DNA of 64,000 nt, from NCBI GenBank assembly GCA_033964015.1, contig CM066917.1, positions 27,559,951 through 27,623,950 of the forward strand, in the 5' to 3' direction. This stretch comes from Scolanthus callimorphus (lineage: Eukaryota > Cnidaria > Anthozoa > Actiniaria > Edwardsiidae). Position 1 is the stretch's first letter. The number at the start of each line of letters is the position of its first letter. The notes under the pieces were generated by a model. That model did no database searches and was not told the DNA's origin. It saw nothing but the letters and a program-made list of their open reading frames with translations. A program made the translations under genes and the position numbers. This document shows, piece by piece, positions 1 through 46,518 of this stretch.

Positions 1-3000
1 AACCGTTCGAAAAGTTATATGAAAGAACATTTTCCTATAGAAAAGTGTACTTGCGAAAAGAAGTGGTAGAGTAATTGAAGCAAGAAAAGTCGAATTAAAA
101 TATTTACTGTCTCTTTCTTAGCTCAAAAGCCGAAAAAGACGTGAATGTGCCAAATACAGGCATTTTGGGCGTGTGGTTAGCTGCGAAGGTGCTAGGTAAT
201 TTGTCTGTAATAGGTTGCAAAAAGATTTCAATAATAACTATCATGTTAATTTATTTTTGTAAACCCTTACATTCGTCACTGTAATACCTGTAAGTACCGC
301 AATTGGGCGTGGTTTGTCTGCCTTAACTTGAAGGGCATGCAATCTCAACATTATGTGAAGTTTGGAAGAATTTGGAAAACGTTTAGTCAGGCTTTTATTC
401 TTATCTAAGATAATTAATTCCACCTCTGTAAAACGGAAAGTATGCACGTTTGGGCGTGTTTTTTGCATCAAGACTACATAGGGTATAAAGCTCTGTCATT
501 GTGCCAAATTTCATGCTTGTAACATTAATTTGCACAATTCGACCTAAATTCTGCACCAATCTGCTGTACTAAAGGGATCTTTTGCAGTCTACCAATATTA
601 GTACTGGTTGTAATTATTTACATGTAGAAAATTACGCGGTCTAATGGCCATTGGAATTATAGGGCGATCATAGCCAGCCATGCACCAGGGAATGCACATG
701 GACAATCGGACAAAATACGTGAATTACCCTCGTTTTGAGTGCTTTCTCTTTTTCCCATCCAGGTGTTAGAAGTTGCGTGTGATCTGGTAAAGAGCGACGA
801 TAACATTAAAATTCTGATGCTCTGGATAAAATACGAGGAAAAGATGAATGATGCGCATGCGCCAAAGCCTAACAGCTGACCAAGACGAGCGATGGCTCTA
901 GTGAGCTTCAGGAGCCTTGTTAAGAAAAGAAATGATTTCTCCCTTTTTTGCTTGAACGAGAGCGGATATTGTAGATATTTCATCTAAAAAAAACTTTTAC
1001 AATATATATAATGTAATCAGCGGTAAAGCCTCCTAAAAAATATTTTGCATCACGTGTAATCTGCTTATCACGCATGAGTTAGTTCAGATCCGGACTTGGA
1101 CCATTCACACGACCCCGGGATTATTTGCACTAAGTATGTTATCACAACGCGGAAAAGCCGTCCTTTAGCTGACAGAGAGAGGAGTATTAGCACTAAAAAC
1201 AAGAAAAATCCCACTACAAAAACAGATTGCTGACACTAAGAATGAAATTTCAAGGACAATTTTTAGATTTTTGAAGGTTATTCAGCATTTCATTCTTATG
1301 CTGGAAAATGATCTTGTTTAAAGAAAGAAGATATGGAATTTATAACACTGAGCGTGTGACGAACGATATGATAGGGTTTCCTTTACGTTTCACTGGGAAA
1401 CATCCAAATGCGGAATAGGTTTCCTGACTAAAGTTCTCGTGAAACTGTTTCCTTATTTCCCTTGAAGATTACAGCAATTATCATAAATCTGCTAACTCTA
1501 CGCCAACTAAGAACAACCACGGTTTGGTTTCCGTCAATCAAACGAGTGAACAGCTCTGGGTGATTTCAAGCAGGCTTTCAAGTTTTTTTAACTAATAAGG
1601 AGCAGTTTAGGCTTCAAAAACAAATAACCATTATAAAACGCAAACGAAACTGAGAAAAATCCAGATATGCGCCTGTCCCTTGAATTGAAAGGTTTGATGG
1701 AGGGAAGCCAAGACGCAGTTTTGCAGAAATGTAAAGTGTGGAGTTCGCAGAATTATGAAAATCGCAGTAATTAAAAACAACACTTACGCCTAAATTAAAA
1801 CAAAAATAAAACTTTTCATTTTATACACTTGAACTCGGGTGTAACTCTCGGGACTCCTGTGGTGTGACCGCCAGCTATTTCAAGTCGAAACGTTGTCGGT
1901 AAAGCGCCCAGACCGATAGGGAATATGGGTAAACACCTTACGCAGCAATTAAAAATATAAGCACACGTTTACTACCTTATTCTCGATTCTTTTTCTTATT
2001 CTCTCACAGTTTTACACCATTATTCCTGTAGTGTGGTTCGCGTTTGCTCCGCATTAACAACGTTTATTGAAATTGCTGTATATAATAGCGTGATTGTCGG
2101 TTCGCAGTTCTCGGAAAACTCATTGTTAGGTTATCCGGTCAGAGAAATGTCGTTAGGCCCATTGGAAAGCCTAGGCCAGTGCTGTGAAACTTGCTAGACT
2201 CCATTTAGTAAATTTACCAAGGATTCAGACATATATCTGGTCATATCTTATGACATGAAAAGATATGTTATGCCCCCACAGAAGATCGTGCGTGTGTGTT
2301 TGTCGTTTTTGATCCATTTTACCGAGATTTACTTTTCTAAGTACCAACCCTTGAGCTTTGTTTCTGATAAAAGTAACATTAAAATGAGAGCGCTGCTTCT
2401 AAGATGCCTAACAAGATATTTTTTTCTTCTGAAAATTTTAATTAAAATGCTATAGGTTTTCATTTCTAGGATAAAAGAATAAATTGGATCGAGCAGTGGA
2501 AAATAATTTAATTGAGTTAGCAGAAAAATGAATCAAAGAAAAGGAATTGAAAAATATGGAAGTAAACAGTGTGGCCTTTTCTCAGCACCGATTGTATGAA
2601 TACGGTCGGGATTGGCAAGACAGGTGCAAATGTACATTATTAAGAGCATGAGTTAGAAACGTTTTCTGCCAACTAAAAGACTAAATTAGGAGGACAACAT
2701 ATATTAATTGCAGAACAGCGGGTAGCTTGTCATATTGACAATTACTTTGAAGCTTTGCACGAACTAATTGTCTACAGACTCGAGTACAGAAATTAGCGAC
2801 GCCGAACAGTGATGACTCGCGGGAAACAAACTCCCTTTTTATAGAAGAATTGACGACTTTTTTCAACGCATAAGTGTTATGCGTTTGAATTTTGACATCT
2901 CGTAAAAGAAAGATTAGATGCTAGTATCGGATTTTATGCGACATTTCTACGCATCAGAAGTCAAAAAGGTCTAAATCGAAAGACTAGTGTAAGAGCCAGA

Positions 3001-5569
3001 AAATGAGAAAATGCATTATCGAACAAATATCGAATAATAGGATAAAATAAAGCTAGAAAATCCGTGATTTTTATCAATAATGTATCAAGTGTCGTGTGCT
3101 TTAAGAATAGCATGACAACAACATGACCCAGCTGTTTCTAGATGCTCACGCAACTAAACATGAGCAAAAAATTAATCCGAAAATAATAACTTTTTTGCCT
3201 GTGCCCTTAAAATACAGCTTACTAAAGGTCGTCAAGATACAAGTTTAATTTCTGCGGGTTATGGATTATATGTTCCGCAATTTCTAGGTCAAAAAAAACT
3301 TAAACTTACCTCGGATCGACGAAATAGCTGAAATAATAAAATACGAGATCTTCGAGTGTCCGTTTTCATTCAACGCAGAGACATTTCCAGGGTCAGAGAA
3401 ATTACAGAATTTCTGTTTCGTACTAGCGTCTTTCGACTCAAGTTCTCTGAAAACAGTAGCGACTGTCCAATTTCTGTTTCTTGAACCCTAAAGAAGGAAG
3501 TACCCAGCGCAAACTAAATTGCCTGGGGATCTTTTTCTGTTTTCATGGATCGAGCAGTGCGCAACTTGGGGCGGCTTGAATCAAGTGCGTCAATGAATTT
3601 GTCTGTAGAAATATCTAAAGCGCGCAAGTTTTGCGATATAAATAGCTTACCGTTGGTTCCCAAATGATCTCAGTACTTGATATGGCGAATTACTGCTCAA
3701 AAGGGGTCCAGAAGACAACGAATAGGAGCTTGACTAGAGCAAATGCGCTCACTACTTCGCAACGGTCAGTCTACGAGTCGTCCGTCTTCCATGCGTGGCA
3801 TATTTAGCATGTTGTCATTTGTGGATTACCCCTAAGGTTGACCCTTTCTGGAGGTAAACACACAGCTGCAGCTAAAACTCCAATTGTTCAGCCAAACCCA
3901 CAGACTGCTGGCCTATATATTAGAGCATATATTTGAGCTGCAAATACTACGAGATTGACATTAGATTGTAATAGATAGGCCGCTGTAGACTATTGCTAAA
4001 TGATTAACCCCGCACTGACCTCTGAACACTAGAGACTACTTTGGAAAGCGGGACAGATGTCTCTGCATGGGCTATAGCATTAGTAAAACTATTTAATTGA
4101 GCACTATGACTTTGATGGATGTGATTTAAAATTAACAAAAACTAATTGTATTCAGGTCAGACTGTCAGAGACCGCATATGCGAGCCTTCAAAAACAAATC
4201 TTTTTTTCTACGAGTTCATTTCAAACCTCTAGAGTCTGTCGCGAAAAAGAAATAGAATACCTCTTTATTTTCCTAAATTGAGGAAATCAAAACAAAGTCT
4301 TCTTATCTATTTTGCCATCTCCCATGCTTTCAAACCCTTCGCGTGGTTTTGGGGTCCTTTTATTAAATTTGTTACTTTCGGATTCAGCGAAATCTTATCT
4401 TGGTTGACGCAGAATGCCCGTGTGTAATTGTTCAATTATTCCAATCACTTCCTTCATACAGAAGGACTATGAAGTAATTAGTTTTTCTCTATAGGCAATC
4501 TTTATCCTCAATTTTGCCCAGTCAGTGTCGCCGTCTTGGAGGTCTCCTTTGGCTGCAAATCAAATAGTTTTCCTCTCGGCTAATTTGGCATTTGGGGACA
4601 GCCTCTTTTTTGCGCGCCCAGTCTTCATTCAAAACACCATTTCGCTATTGCTGTTTCTGGCGTTGCCTTCACGAAATTAATTTGCTAAGAAAGAAACGCA
4701 AACCGCTCATACATGAGCAAAAGCTGTAAAAGTATCACAATACAGTATACTCTAGTAGCATAAAATATGTCAGTAGGGATATGACTTCAGTACTGCGTTT
4801 CAAAATCACAACCATACTGTAAATCAATAAAGCTTTGCCATTTACATTTATTCCGCACTTTAGTTTTTGTACTCAAAGAGATTTTATTCTCTTATCCATG
4901 ACATTTCTATACGTTTGATTTGTTTATTGACTGTGTCAGTGTAGTATCAAGATTAATATCTGCTGGAAATTTGGTTTAATTTGAATAACTGGCAATCAGC
5001 TCGAATTTTCCTTGCTCTTCAGCATGTTTCTTTTGCACTCGTTTTCAGATAGATTTTAAGACGTTTCCTTATGATAGAAGTATTTCAAAATAGCTTCAAT
5101 TTGCGTAAAACCACAGCCTAAAAATTGACCGCAAAAATCCTTCTTCACCACTCACTGACAAAGCTTTAAATGAAAAATAAAATGCAATTATGAGTCTTTA
5201 CGAATATCAAGTAACATTACCTCTGGCAGTTACGCTTCAAACTCCTTCTTGACATGAATCCATTTGTGTTTGTTTCCAAAATGCATTTAAAATTTATAAA
5301 CAAAATGCTAATACTGTAAATACTCTACAAACAAGCCGCTTATCCTCTTCCGGCTTAAATTAACTCGATCCCAGACTCCTTCAAAAGACTAAAAAAAATC
5401 ACCAAGCATTGCATTGTGGGTAATTATGGTAATTTACATATCTCAGCACCAGGCCTTTCTCGGGCCCGTAGGAACGCCTGGTCGAAAACGCACCGATCAA
5501 ACTCGCAAATAATCATATTTTGTGCAAATCGAATTCAAGTTTAGGTTGAGGTAAAATCGAACAGTGAGG
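1..5569. other. Gene-free 5' flank
   Basis: I see no coding exon, RNA gene or clear transposon in this AT-rich stretch apart from one dispersed repeat at 1874-2009. The few open frames are short and composition-like. The last few hundred bases should contain the promoter and 5' leader of the TMEM161 gene that starts at 5570. I cannot point to a TATA box or a mapped start site. Confidence 0.6.
1874..2009 (+). repeat. Dispersed repeat, copy 1
   Basis: This stretch resembles 54947-55100 on the same strand. Shared blocks include TTGTCGGTAAAGCGC, ATATGGGTAAACACC and TACCTTATTCTCGATTC, in the same order with small indels between them. It is an interspersed repeat of unknown class. I see no terminal inverted repeats or coding capacity. 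Confidence 0.6.
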
Positions 5570-38968
<33,399 letters not shown>

Positions 38969-39308
38969 AGTGCAAAATCGATGTGAGTATAACACGTGTA
39001 CAATAATAAATGCAGATGGTGAATTCGTGGTATTATATATGTGTGTTAAGTATAATTATTCGAGTGTCTATAAGAAATTCCGCGCGCTGATTGGTTAAGA
39101 GTGAATTGAGCGTGAATTTTGTTATGACCGTGGAAAAATCCAACAAAACAAGTTTTTTGTTTGTCTAAAAATCTCATGAGACAATTTGGGAATAATTTGG
39201 GAATCCTGTGTTATACACCAAACATGCCCGCTTGAGCCTCTCCGGTGTAAAACACAGGATTCCCAAATCATCGATTTTTAACTGCGAAATAGTCTATTAT
39301 ACTTAACA

Positions 39309-39466
39309 ATAGGCCATGTTCGAATTACGCTCCAATGCCTACAAACAATAACCTCAAGTCGAAGCTTTCTTCTTAAATTACTGTGAATGTATTAGAACTT
39401 GGAGAGAGCCTCGATTTTAAGCTCTTGTCTTCTGAGCATTGGAGCGTAATTCGAACCTGGGCTATT
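39309..39466. mobile_element. Small TIR element between TMEM161 and the receptor gene
   Basis: TTCGAATTACGCTCCAATGC on the left is matched by its inverse near 39435-39456, and the outer bases AATAGGCCATG and CCTGGGCTATT also largely pair. It lies in the tail-to-tail spacer. The preceding stretch 39061-39290 holds a second repeat with GGGAATCCTGTGTTATACAC and its approximate inverse. Confidence 0.65.
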
Positions 39467-39807
39467 AGTCACCTCATACTCCGTTATTATCGCCCTTCGC
39501 TGACTGATTGTTTGATTGGGCTGAAGTCTAACTTTGTTTAGCATACCGTCTAAGGTACGAGCATGTCCACGTGACACTTTCCATTCACCCCTCATTTTCT
39601 TTGGAACATTACGCCGCAACAAGCCGAATGAGCTGGAATGGGCCGTTCTCTCCTTTCTTTGCTCTTGCCCTCTCCCCTACCACTATGCGCCTCGTTTACG
39701 TGATCCCGCGACGCCCTCGGGTCTTCGAGGATGCGATATTTGTGCTCCCATGATTACTCACGAGAATGCGCTGGTGGAACACCGAGCAGTCGTGGTGCTT
39801 TCTGGGT

Positions 39808-42800
39808 TCACATGACCGTTTTCAGTGGGGATATTGTTTTCACTGCCCAGGTCTTTGCGCATTTCTTTTTCTTGCATTGTCTCCAGGATAACGCTGCTAC
39901 CACGCTAAGAACTCCTGCAGCAAAAACTGCTCCCTCAACCACAAATAAACCGGACAGGTGCAATTCTGTGAGGACATTGAATTTTTGCTTCTTTTGACAT
40001 ACAAATCGTTTCATCCAATCATCGTGAATTTGCTCAATAGTCGAGAAAGACTGGAGGTCCAGCATTATTTTTGACACGCGATCTGTCCAACGGGAGCCCT
40101 TTGGAAATGCGAAAGCCCACCCCGTGACTGCGATTTCCTTGTTGCCAGGGACAACCAGCTTGCATGTACGGTCACTCCTGGCGATGAATTCCAGTGTTGG
40201 TCTCTCGCCTATAAAGGCCGTCAGTTTGCTACGAGAGAACGGGTGGAGAACCTTGGTTTTCTATTCCTTTCATTTGGTGGTATAGTATTGTGTGGCGCGT
40301 CATAGCATGACATGAAAAGTTGAAATTTGGCCTTTTCTGGATTGTATGGCATGATATCTCGTGTATGGTATCGTATTTATGATTGGCATTGCGTGTTAAA
40401 CTAACGGAAGGTGATAGTATGGTAGGGCGTGGCGTGGCGGGCATGGAGCGACACGGTATGGTATGATTTGCGTGGTGGTATGGCATTGTTGGGTGTGATT
40501 GGTGTATGGTATGGTATGATATATTCTATAATGGGGAATATGGTATGACATGGCATGATATGATATATGGTATGACGTGGTGTGACGCGGTATGACTTGG
40601 CGGTATAAATGATATGGTGTATGGCATGGTATGGAATAGTATGATATGTGGTATGGATAATACATGGTATGGTATATGGTATGACATTGCATGTATGCTA
40701 TGCTATATGGTTTAGGTATGGTATGTCATAAGTCATTCCGGTAAGCGGCCTGGTTTTGCTCAGCCTGACATGTTATACTGTATGGTATGACATGGTATGG
40801 CACAAAGTGGCATGACAGGTACGGCGTGGTATTTTGTATGATTAAAAGGCTTTAAAGTTATCTTACCCTTCTTTTAACATCTGAAATCCTTGAGCCGTAT
40901 CTACCACGTGATGCTTCTTTATTTTCGCGTACATCATTTGTAGAGTGGGGTCTTTGCTGCGTTTGAAGTACGTCTCTTGTCTTGTGTTTCTCGCCAAAGT
41001 ATAAGTGTAGGGATAGGATGGAGAGATCAGCTAGTTCAAAACAAACAAGACGCTGTGACTAGCTTGCAAAAAGACCAAGAATGTTTGCTGCCACCCGGCT
41101 AGGTCGGCTGGAAAAATCTCTTTGCGGTCTGGGGTTCGTTCAACTATCGTCCAAACCAAGACTCTTGGTCTTTCCTAAATATCTGAAGAGAGGGTGCTGC
41201 GTTGCTCTAACTTCTGGAAAAGGTTAGACCGTGTGTTCCCGGATAAGGAGGGCCGGAACATTATTTTGTAGGGCAAAAACGTGTTCGAATTCAAGAGCGA
41301 ATTTCACCAGATAGCTATAGTAAGAGCAAATACATAGCCATTCATAAACGAGAGAAAATTAATACAATTTGCAGCTGAATGGCTTCCTCGTCAGCCAATC
41401 ACAAGTCAAGTAAAACCACTATCACGCGGTGAGCACGTGATCTCTAAATACACGTTTAGTTCAACATGTGATTTGTTGAAATGATGGAGCGGATTTCAGA
41501 TGACTGTCGTGAGTAATTGGTAATTACTTTGTAATTACTCCTACAGGTTTTATTCAGAATTGGTGTAATTACTTCGCGATTTGTTTTACTACAGTCATAC
41601 GAAAACCGCTCTAGTGCAATTATATAAATAAACCCGCTCCAAGACCTTACCTTTGGATCAAGTATGTGTTCGAAGGGAAGGAAGTTTGTCTCCGTGATAA
41701 AATATGCAGCCAAGTTTGCCGAGTACGCAGCTAGTATGATCGTAGCCACGAAACTCATGCTCACACTAACCCAACGTCCTGCAGTACTTTGTGGCCTTCT
41801 CTCAGTCCCGATGTCCCGTCCTAGTGTTATACTCCAAACGTACTCGGCACTGTCAAATAACGAGAAGTCGTTCTTTAAAATCTTCTCAACTAACCACAGT
41901 ACAAAAATGAAGACATGGCAAATGCCTAAAACGCAGAACCACGCAGCCATATCGAAGGGAAGTAGAAAATTAAAAAGAGGTGTAGAAGTCTCGTGATCAG
42001 AAGTCTCGTGATATCGCGTGATCACGGAGATGCCGATACGACTGAAAGTTGCCGCGAAATCAATTACCTCCTCCCTTTCGCGAGATATCGCTAACCCTAC
42101 ACCCATGTCCGCTTTGCAATCGATAAGATCACGCATGATCCCGTTCCACTTTCCAGACGTGGTATTTAGCGTTCCGAAATTTCCGTCTTCAACGTAGTGG
42201 AACTCGAAATCAACTTTGATGGCATTCTCGATGATAAGTACACCTCCAGGGCGATACCATATATGCACCATTCCTCTGTCTCGTTAGTCCTCGGGTTGAA
42301 TCTTGTACAAACTCTTGTCAATGCTTCGCACGATACGCCACGTTTCCTTGTCATCATAATCCATGGTATGTATTCCACGAGAACTACCTTCACTTTGTGG
42401 CGTGTAGGCTCGTCGCTGGGAACAAAGGTCCGTATTTTGTCGAGCTCCATCGCGCTGTAGTAAAACTGGCCGTTGACCCAGGTGCCCATCATATCCCGTA
42501 TTGCATCGTCTTTTACGCGTGACTTGCCTTGGAAGAGTGAGAGCAACTTTACCTCGGAGAGGAACAAAATCTTTTGGTCCTCGCTGAAATTTTGAAGAAG
42601 TCTCTCGATGTTACTAAAAAACAGAGAACTGTTATTAAATTTCTTTGACACCTTTCTACGCCAGTCAATCTTTCGTGGCATTGTATGTTATGGTGTGGTA
42701 TGACGTGATTGTTAGCATGGCAGGGTATGGTATGTATTGTATTGCATAATATGACATGGCGTGGTATGGTGTGTTATGGTATGGTATGGTTTTGGATGCA

Positions 42801-45750
42801 TGGCATTGGTATGGTATGGTCGGCATGGCGTGGTATGGTGGTATGGCGTGGCTTGGTTTGGTATGGAATCAGTATGGTATGGTATGGCATGCAGTGGTAT
42901 GGTATGGTGGTATGGCGTGGCTTGGTATGGTATGGTATGGAATCAATATGGTATGGTATGGCATGCAGTGGTATGGTATGGTGGTATGGCATGGCTTGGT
43001 ATGGTACGGAATCAGTATGGTATGGTATGACATGCAATGGTATGGTATGGTGGGGTATGGCATGACATGGCATCAGTATGGTATGGTATGGTATGGTATC
43101 GGTATTGTTGGCATGGCTTGATATGGTGGTATGGCTCGACTTGGCTTGGTATGGTATGGCATCAGTATGGTATGGTATGCAATGGTATGATATGATATGA
43201 CATAGTATGGTTGGCATGGTGTGACATAGTATGGTATCGGTATGGCATGGCTTGGCTTGGTATGGCATCGGTACGGTATGTAATTGTATGTTATGGCATG
43301 GTATGCAATTGTATGTTATGGCATGGTATGCAGTTGTATGTTATGGCATGGTATGTAATTGTATGTTATGGCATGGTATGCAATTGTATGTTATGGCATG
43401 GTATGCAATTGTATGTTATGGCATGGTATGCAATTGTATGTTATGGTATGGTATGCAATTGTATGTTATGGCATGGTATGCAATTGTATGTTATGGCATG
43501 GTATGCAATTGTATGTTATGGCATGGTGTTGTATGATATGGCATGGCATGGTGCGGCGGTGCGGCACCAATGTTTTGGTTTGGTGTTCATAGGAAGGAGT
43601 GGGTATGGTATGCAATTGTATGTTATGGCATGGTGTTGTATGATATAGCATGGCATGGTGCGGCGGTGCGGCACCAATGTTTTGGTTTGGTGTTCATAGG
43701 AAGGAGTGGGTATGGTATGCAATTGTATGTTATGGCATGGTGTTGTATGTTATGGCATGGTGTTGTATGATATGGCATGGTGTTGTATGATATGGCATGG
43801 TGTTGTATGATATGGCATGGCATGGTGCGGCACCAATGTTTTGGTTTCGTGTTCATAGGAAGGAGTGGCATGGAATGTGGCGTCATGGTTTTAAAACTAC
43901 TGCTACTTACCTTTTTAACAAATAAGCAAACTTTTCTTTGCCTCTGGAGAAATTCGACAGCGACACGCAAGAGTTCTTAGTCAAAGGAGATAATGATTGA
44001 ACTGATTTCCATGTATCTTCTCATGTGTGCGAATAAATGCCTTCTTAAGAACGCATAACCCTCTTTTCAACTTTTCCTTCTGCCATTCACTGTGTAACCT
44101 CTGAGATGAAGTATTCATTTGCGGTTGAAGAACGAATACCAAGTAGGGAAGTGACAAACCAGGGAGTGTTAGTTGTCCGTTGTGTGTCACTACAACCCAA
44201 GCAAATGTCTCTGTGGTCATGCCGTTCCTCTGTGCAGCTTCAAAAACGTCCCGTCCTTCATCAGCACTGTCAATATACACAACTATAATTCTCGCAAGAG
44301 AGAGCTGAATCGCTTTCATTATTTTACCCGGCTCATCGCTTCCTAAATGAACTTTTTCCAAGATTGTGAGCTTGTAGTGATGTGCGATTTGTTGTATGGT
44401 GGATATAAAGTCAACTCCTTGCCAGGAAGCCGATGAAATTACGGCAAATTTTTTCCAGTTTGCTTTGGAAAACAGATCTGGGATGGCATAAGCCAGGCGA
44501 GTTGACCAGGAAGGCAGTGCCACGTGAAGCCTGCTTACAGAAATCTAGAAGGAATCACACAAAGTAGGGTTAGAATTTCTCGAGACTTCGTCTCGGTGAC
44601 TAATCGCCGATATTCACTAATCAGGTAACTTTACTTAAAGAATGAAAAAGGGATCGACAATTTTATAATTTGCTGTCAACTATCTCAACTAATTTGTTTT
44701 TCTCAAACTCATGAATAATTCATCAAAAGAAATCATAAGCGTGAAGGACATTTTGGATGCGAGATCTTAATTTGCATAGATTTTTGATATTTCATTCCTT
44801 CTTTTTCTCGGTTGAAAAAAGGTTTAAAAACAAATAACGACGCGTCTGGATCCCGTTGGATACAACGTCCCAGAATGAATAATGAGACGACAGAAACTGA
44901 CGAATTTAGTCAACTTTTCGAGCATTTACTTCGGCTCTTCAGTATGAGTTTGTCCGCAGAAGAGCCGAGGTGAAGTAAAACTTTTGTTCTTTTCAGTGTC
45001 ATCTCTCAAAATATCTATCAATCTTGCGTTGCTTACTCAGTTTCCTTGCGCTATTAGTGGGAGGTAAAACAGTATATAACTTTTATAGTCACTGTGAAAA
45101 ACGTCGCGTCGACCGTTATTAAGATAAAAAGCGAAGGTCCTCAAAGAAGGTTATTTACTGCGTTACTTTCAATCCTCGATGCAAAAGTAATGTTTGGTTA
45201 CGAAGTGTGAGAAATGTTGAAGGATAAATGGTTACCAAAACATGATGGTTTGGGAGATTTTTGCTTTTCCAAAACTTAAGTAATAAATATGTAAATAAAG
45301 AAGAAAAGTTAGTAAAAAGAATAGGAGATTAGTTTACCTCTGTCTCCGAACCAGCTGCAGGGCGAGTCAAGTCCACTGTTGGTAAAGCCATTCCGCTCGC
45401 CAAGTTTGCCAAAAAATAGATCCCCTTCTTTTCCTCAATAAATAACACAATATCTGCCGTTTTTGTAACTTCACAAAATTCTTGTATCTTCTGCATTACA
45501 CTTGTGTTGTTTAATCTATAACTGATAATTGCTTGGAGAGGTAACGAAGTGCCGTTGCATTCAGTGTGGTTTTGAGAATTGACTTCGTCAATGGCGTCCT
45601 TGAAAGCCTTCCTTGTTTCTTGTGTAGAAACCATCCCCGCATTCGTATGGGAGAATAACTTGAAAGTCGAGAAATACAAAACGAAATTTTGAACAATATC
45701 AAAATATTGACCATAAAAACGAGTAGCTTTGATTTCAGAAGTTTTGACAT
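39808..45750 (-). CDS. Ionotropic glutamate receptor subunit
   Basis: Ligand-gated cation channel subunit of the plasma membrane. Five minus-strand exons: 45750-45338 (hydrophobic signal peptide, then N-terminal domain), 44544-43911 (N-terminal domain, NWKKFAVISSASWQGVDF), 42613-41651 (S1 with ADMGVGLAISREREEVIDF, M1, pore loop and M3 with AAYSANLAAYF), 41030-40867 (S2 with YFKRSKDP) and 40228-39808 (S2 with KLTAFIGERPTLEF, then M4 and a short basic tail). Total about 865 residues, normal for the family. The Arg in REREEVIDF is the likely amino-acid-binding residue. The M3 motif is a variant of SYTANLAAF. The pore loop reads SITLGRDIGTE, with Gly-Arg around the usual Q/R/N site. Three single missing bases break the frame, near 45650, 43984 and 42240. 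The subtype is not assigned. Confidence 0.92.
40255..40830. repeat. Degenerate TATGG array in receptor intron 4
   Basis: GGTATGG, GGCATGG and GATATGG words repeat irregularly with roughly five-base periodicity. It is the same type of sequence as the larger array at 42665-43870 in intron 2. It has no coding signal. Confidence 0.7.
42665..43870. repeat. TATGG-type satellite array in receptor intron 2
   Basis: A 1.2-kb array built on (TATGG)n and (CATGG)n. It includes a 20-bp unit (ATGCAATTGTATGTTATGGC) in about ten copies at 43290-43515 and a unit of about 100 bp with GCGGCACCAATGTTTTGG in three copies at 43545-43860. Long Trp/Met/Tyr-rich or His/Pro-rich frames come from it and are not genes. 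Confidence 0.85.
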
Positions 45751-46518
45751 TTCGCTTCCCGTTTTTCACCTGTGCTGCTGTTTTCTTTTTCAATTTCAAT
45801 TCTAGACGGCCAACGCTATGGTGCACCAAATACTTCTTGAATGAAAATATAAATGAAGCTCTCTTGGAGTTCACGGCATTATCGAATATGCATAAAACAG
45901 GATTCTGTAATTGAAACTATGCTCCAAAGATCACTTAAATCAATTATCACCTCCTGTTTATGTCGCTGTGTTTTACCTTTTGTTTCACTACGTGAGCTAA
46001 GCTCATTTTATCCCTAATTCTTCACGCCTTTTTTCATATGTAATGAATAATTGTAAAAGTCCAAAGATGAGAAACAGTCTTTTGATAAATGCTGAGGGAG
46101 ATATTCTCAGGCACAGAAAAATTGCACTGTTAAGTAACAACTGTAGTTGCTTATTTTAAAAGGCAACAGTGAGGATTAAATTGTAGTGACCAAACTGAAA
46201 ATAATTTCCTCTTTATTTATGCGTTTTTATTCGTTTAGTTAACTGAAAAGAATGTCATAGAATATGATTAACATACACACACACAAATGGATTGAACAAA
46301 CTCGTTTTTCTTGAATTTAATCTACTTCCTTTTTTTATGAAAGCTATATATTTCGATAGCTATAACAATACAACAAAACTCGCAATGCAAAATATCGTAC
46401 AATGTTGTGAAATGCAGTCTTTAAAGCAACTGAAAAGATACTTCCAATGTTTGAATAATTGACTTTCATCGGACAACTTGGATGTTTGTTGTAAAATGTT
46501 TTTTGCTGTTCTGTAAAG
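45751..46518. other. Spacer between receptor and RSPH1
   Basis: AT-rich sequence holding the 5' leader and presumed promoter of the minus-strand receptor and the 3' untranslated region of RSPH1. I see no further exon, RNA gene or defined repeat. Confidence 0.5.

Noticed and set aside
42709..43770. Trp/Met/Tyr-rich and His/Pro-rich frames
   Set aside because: They arise from the TATGG satellite inside a receptor intron.
45764..45874. N-terminal extension of the receptor upstream of the signal peptide
   Set aside because: The frame is open but lacks a signal peptide. The start at 45750 gives a clear hydrophobic leader if one missing base near 45650 is allowed for.
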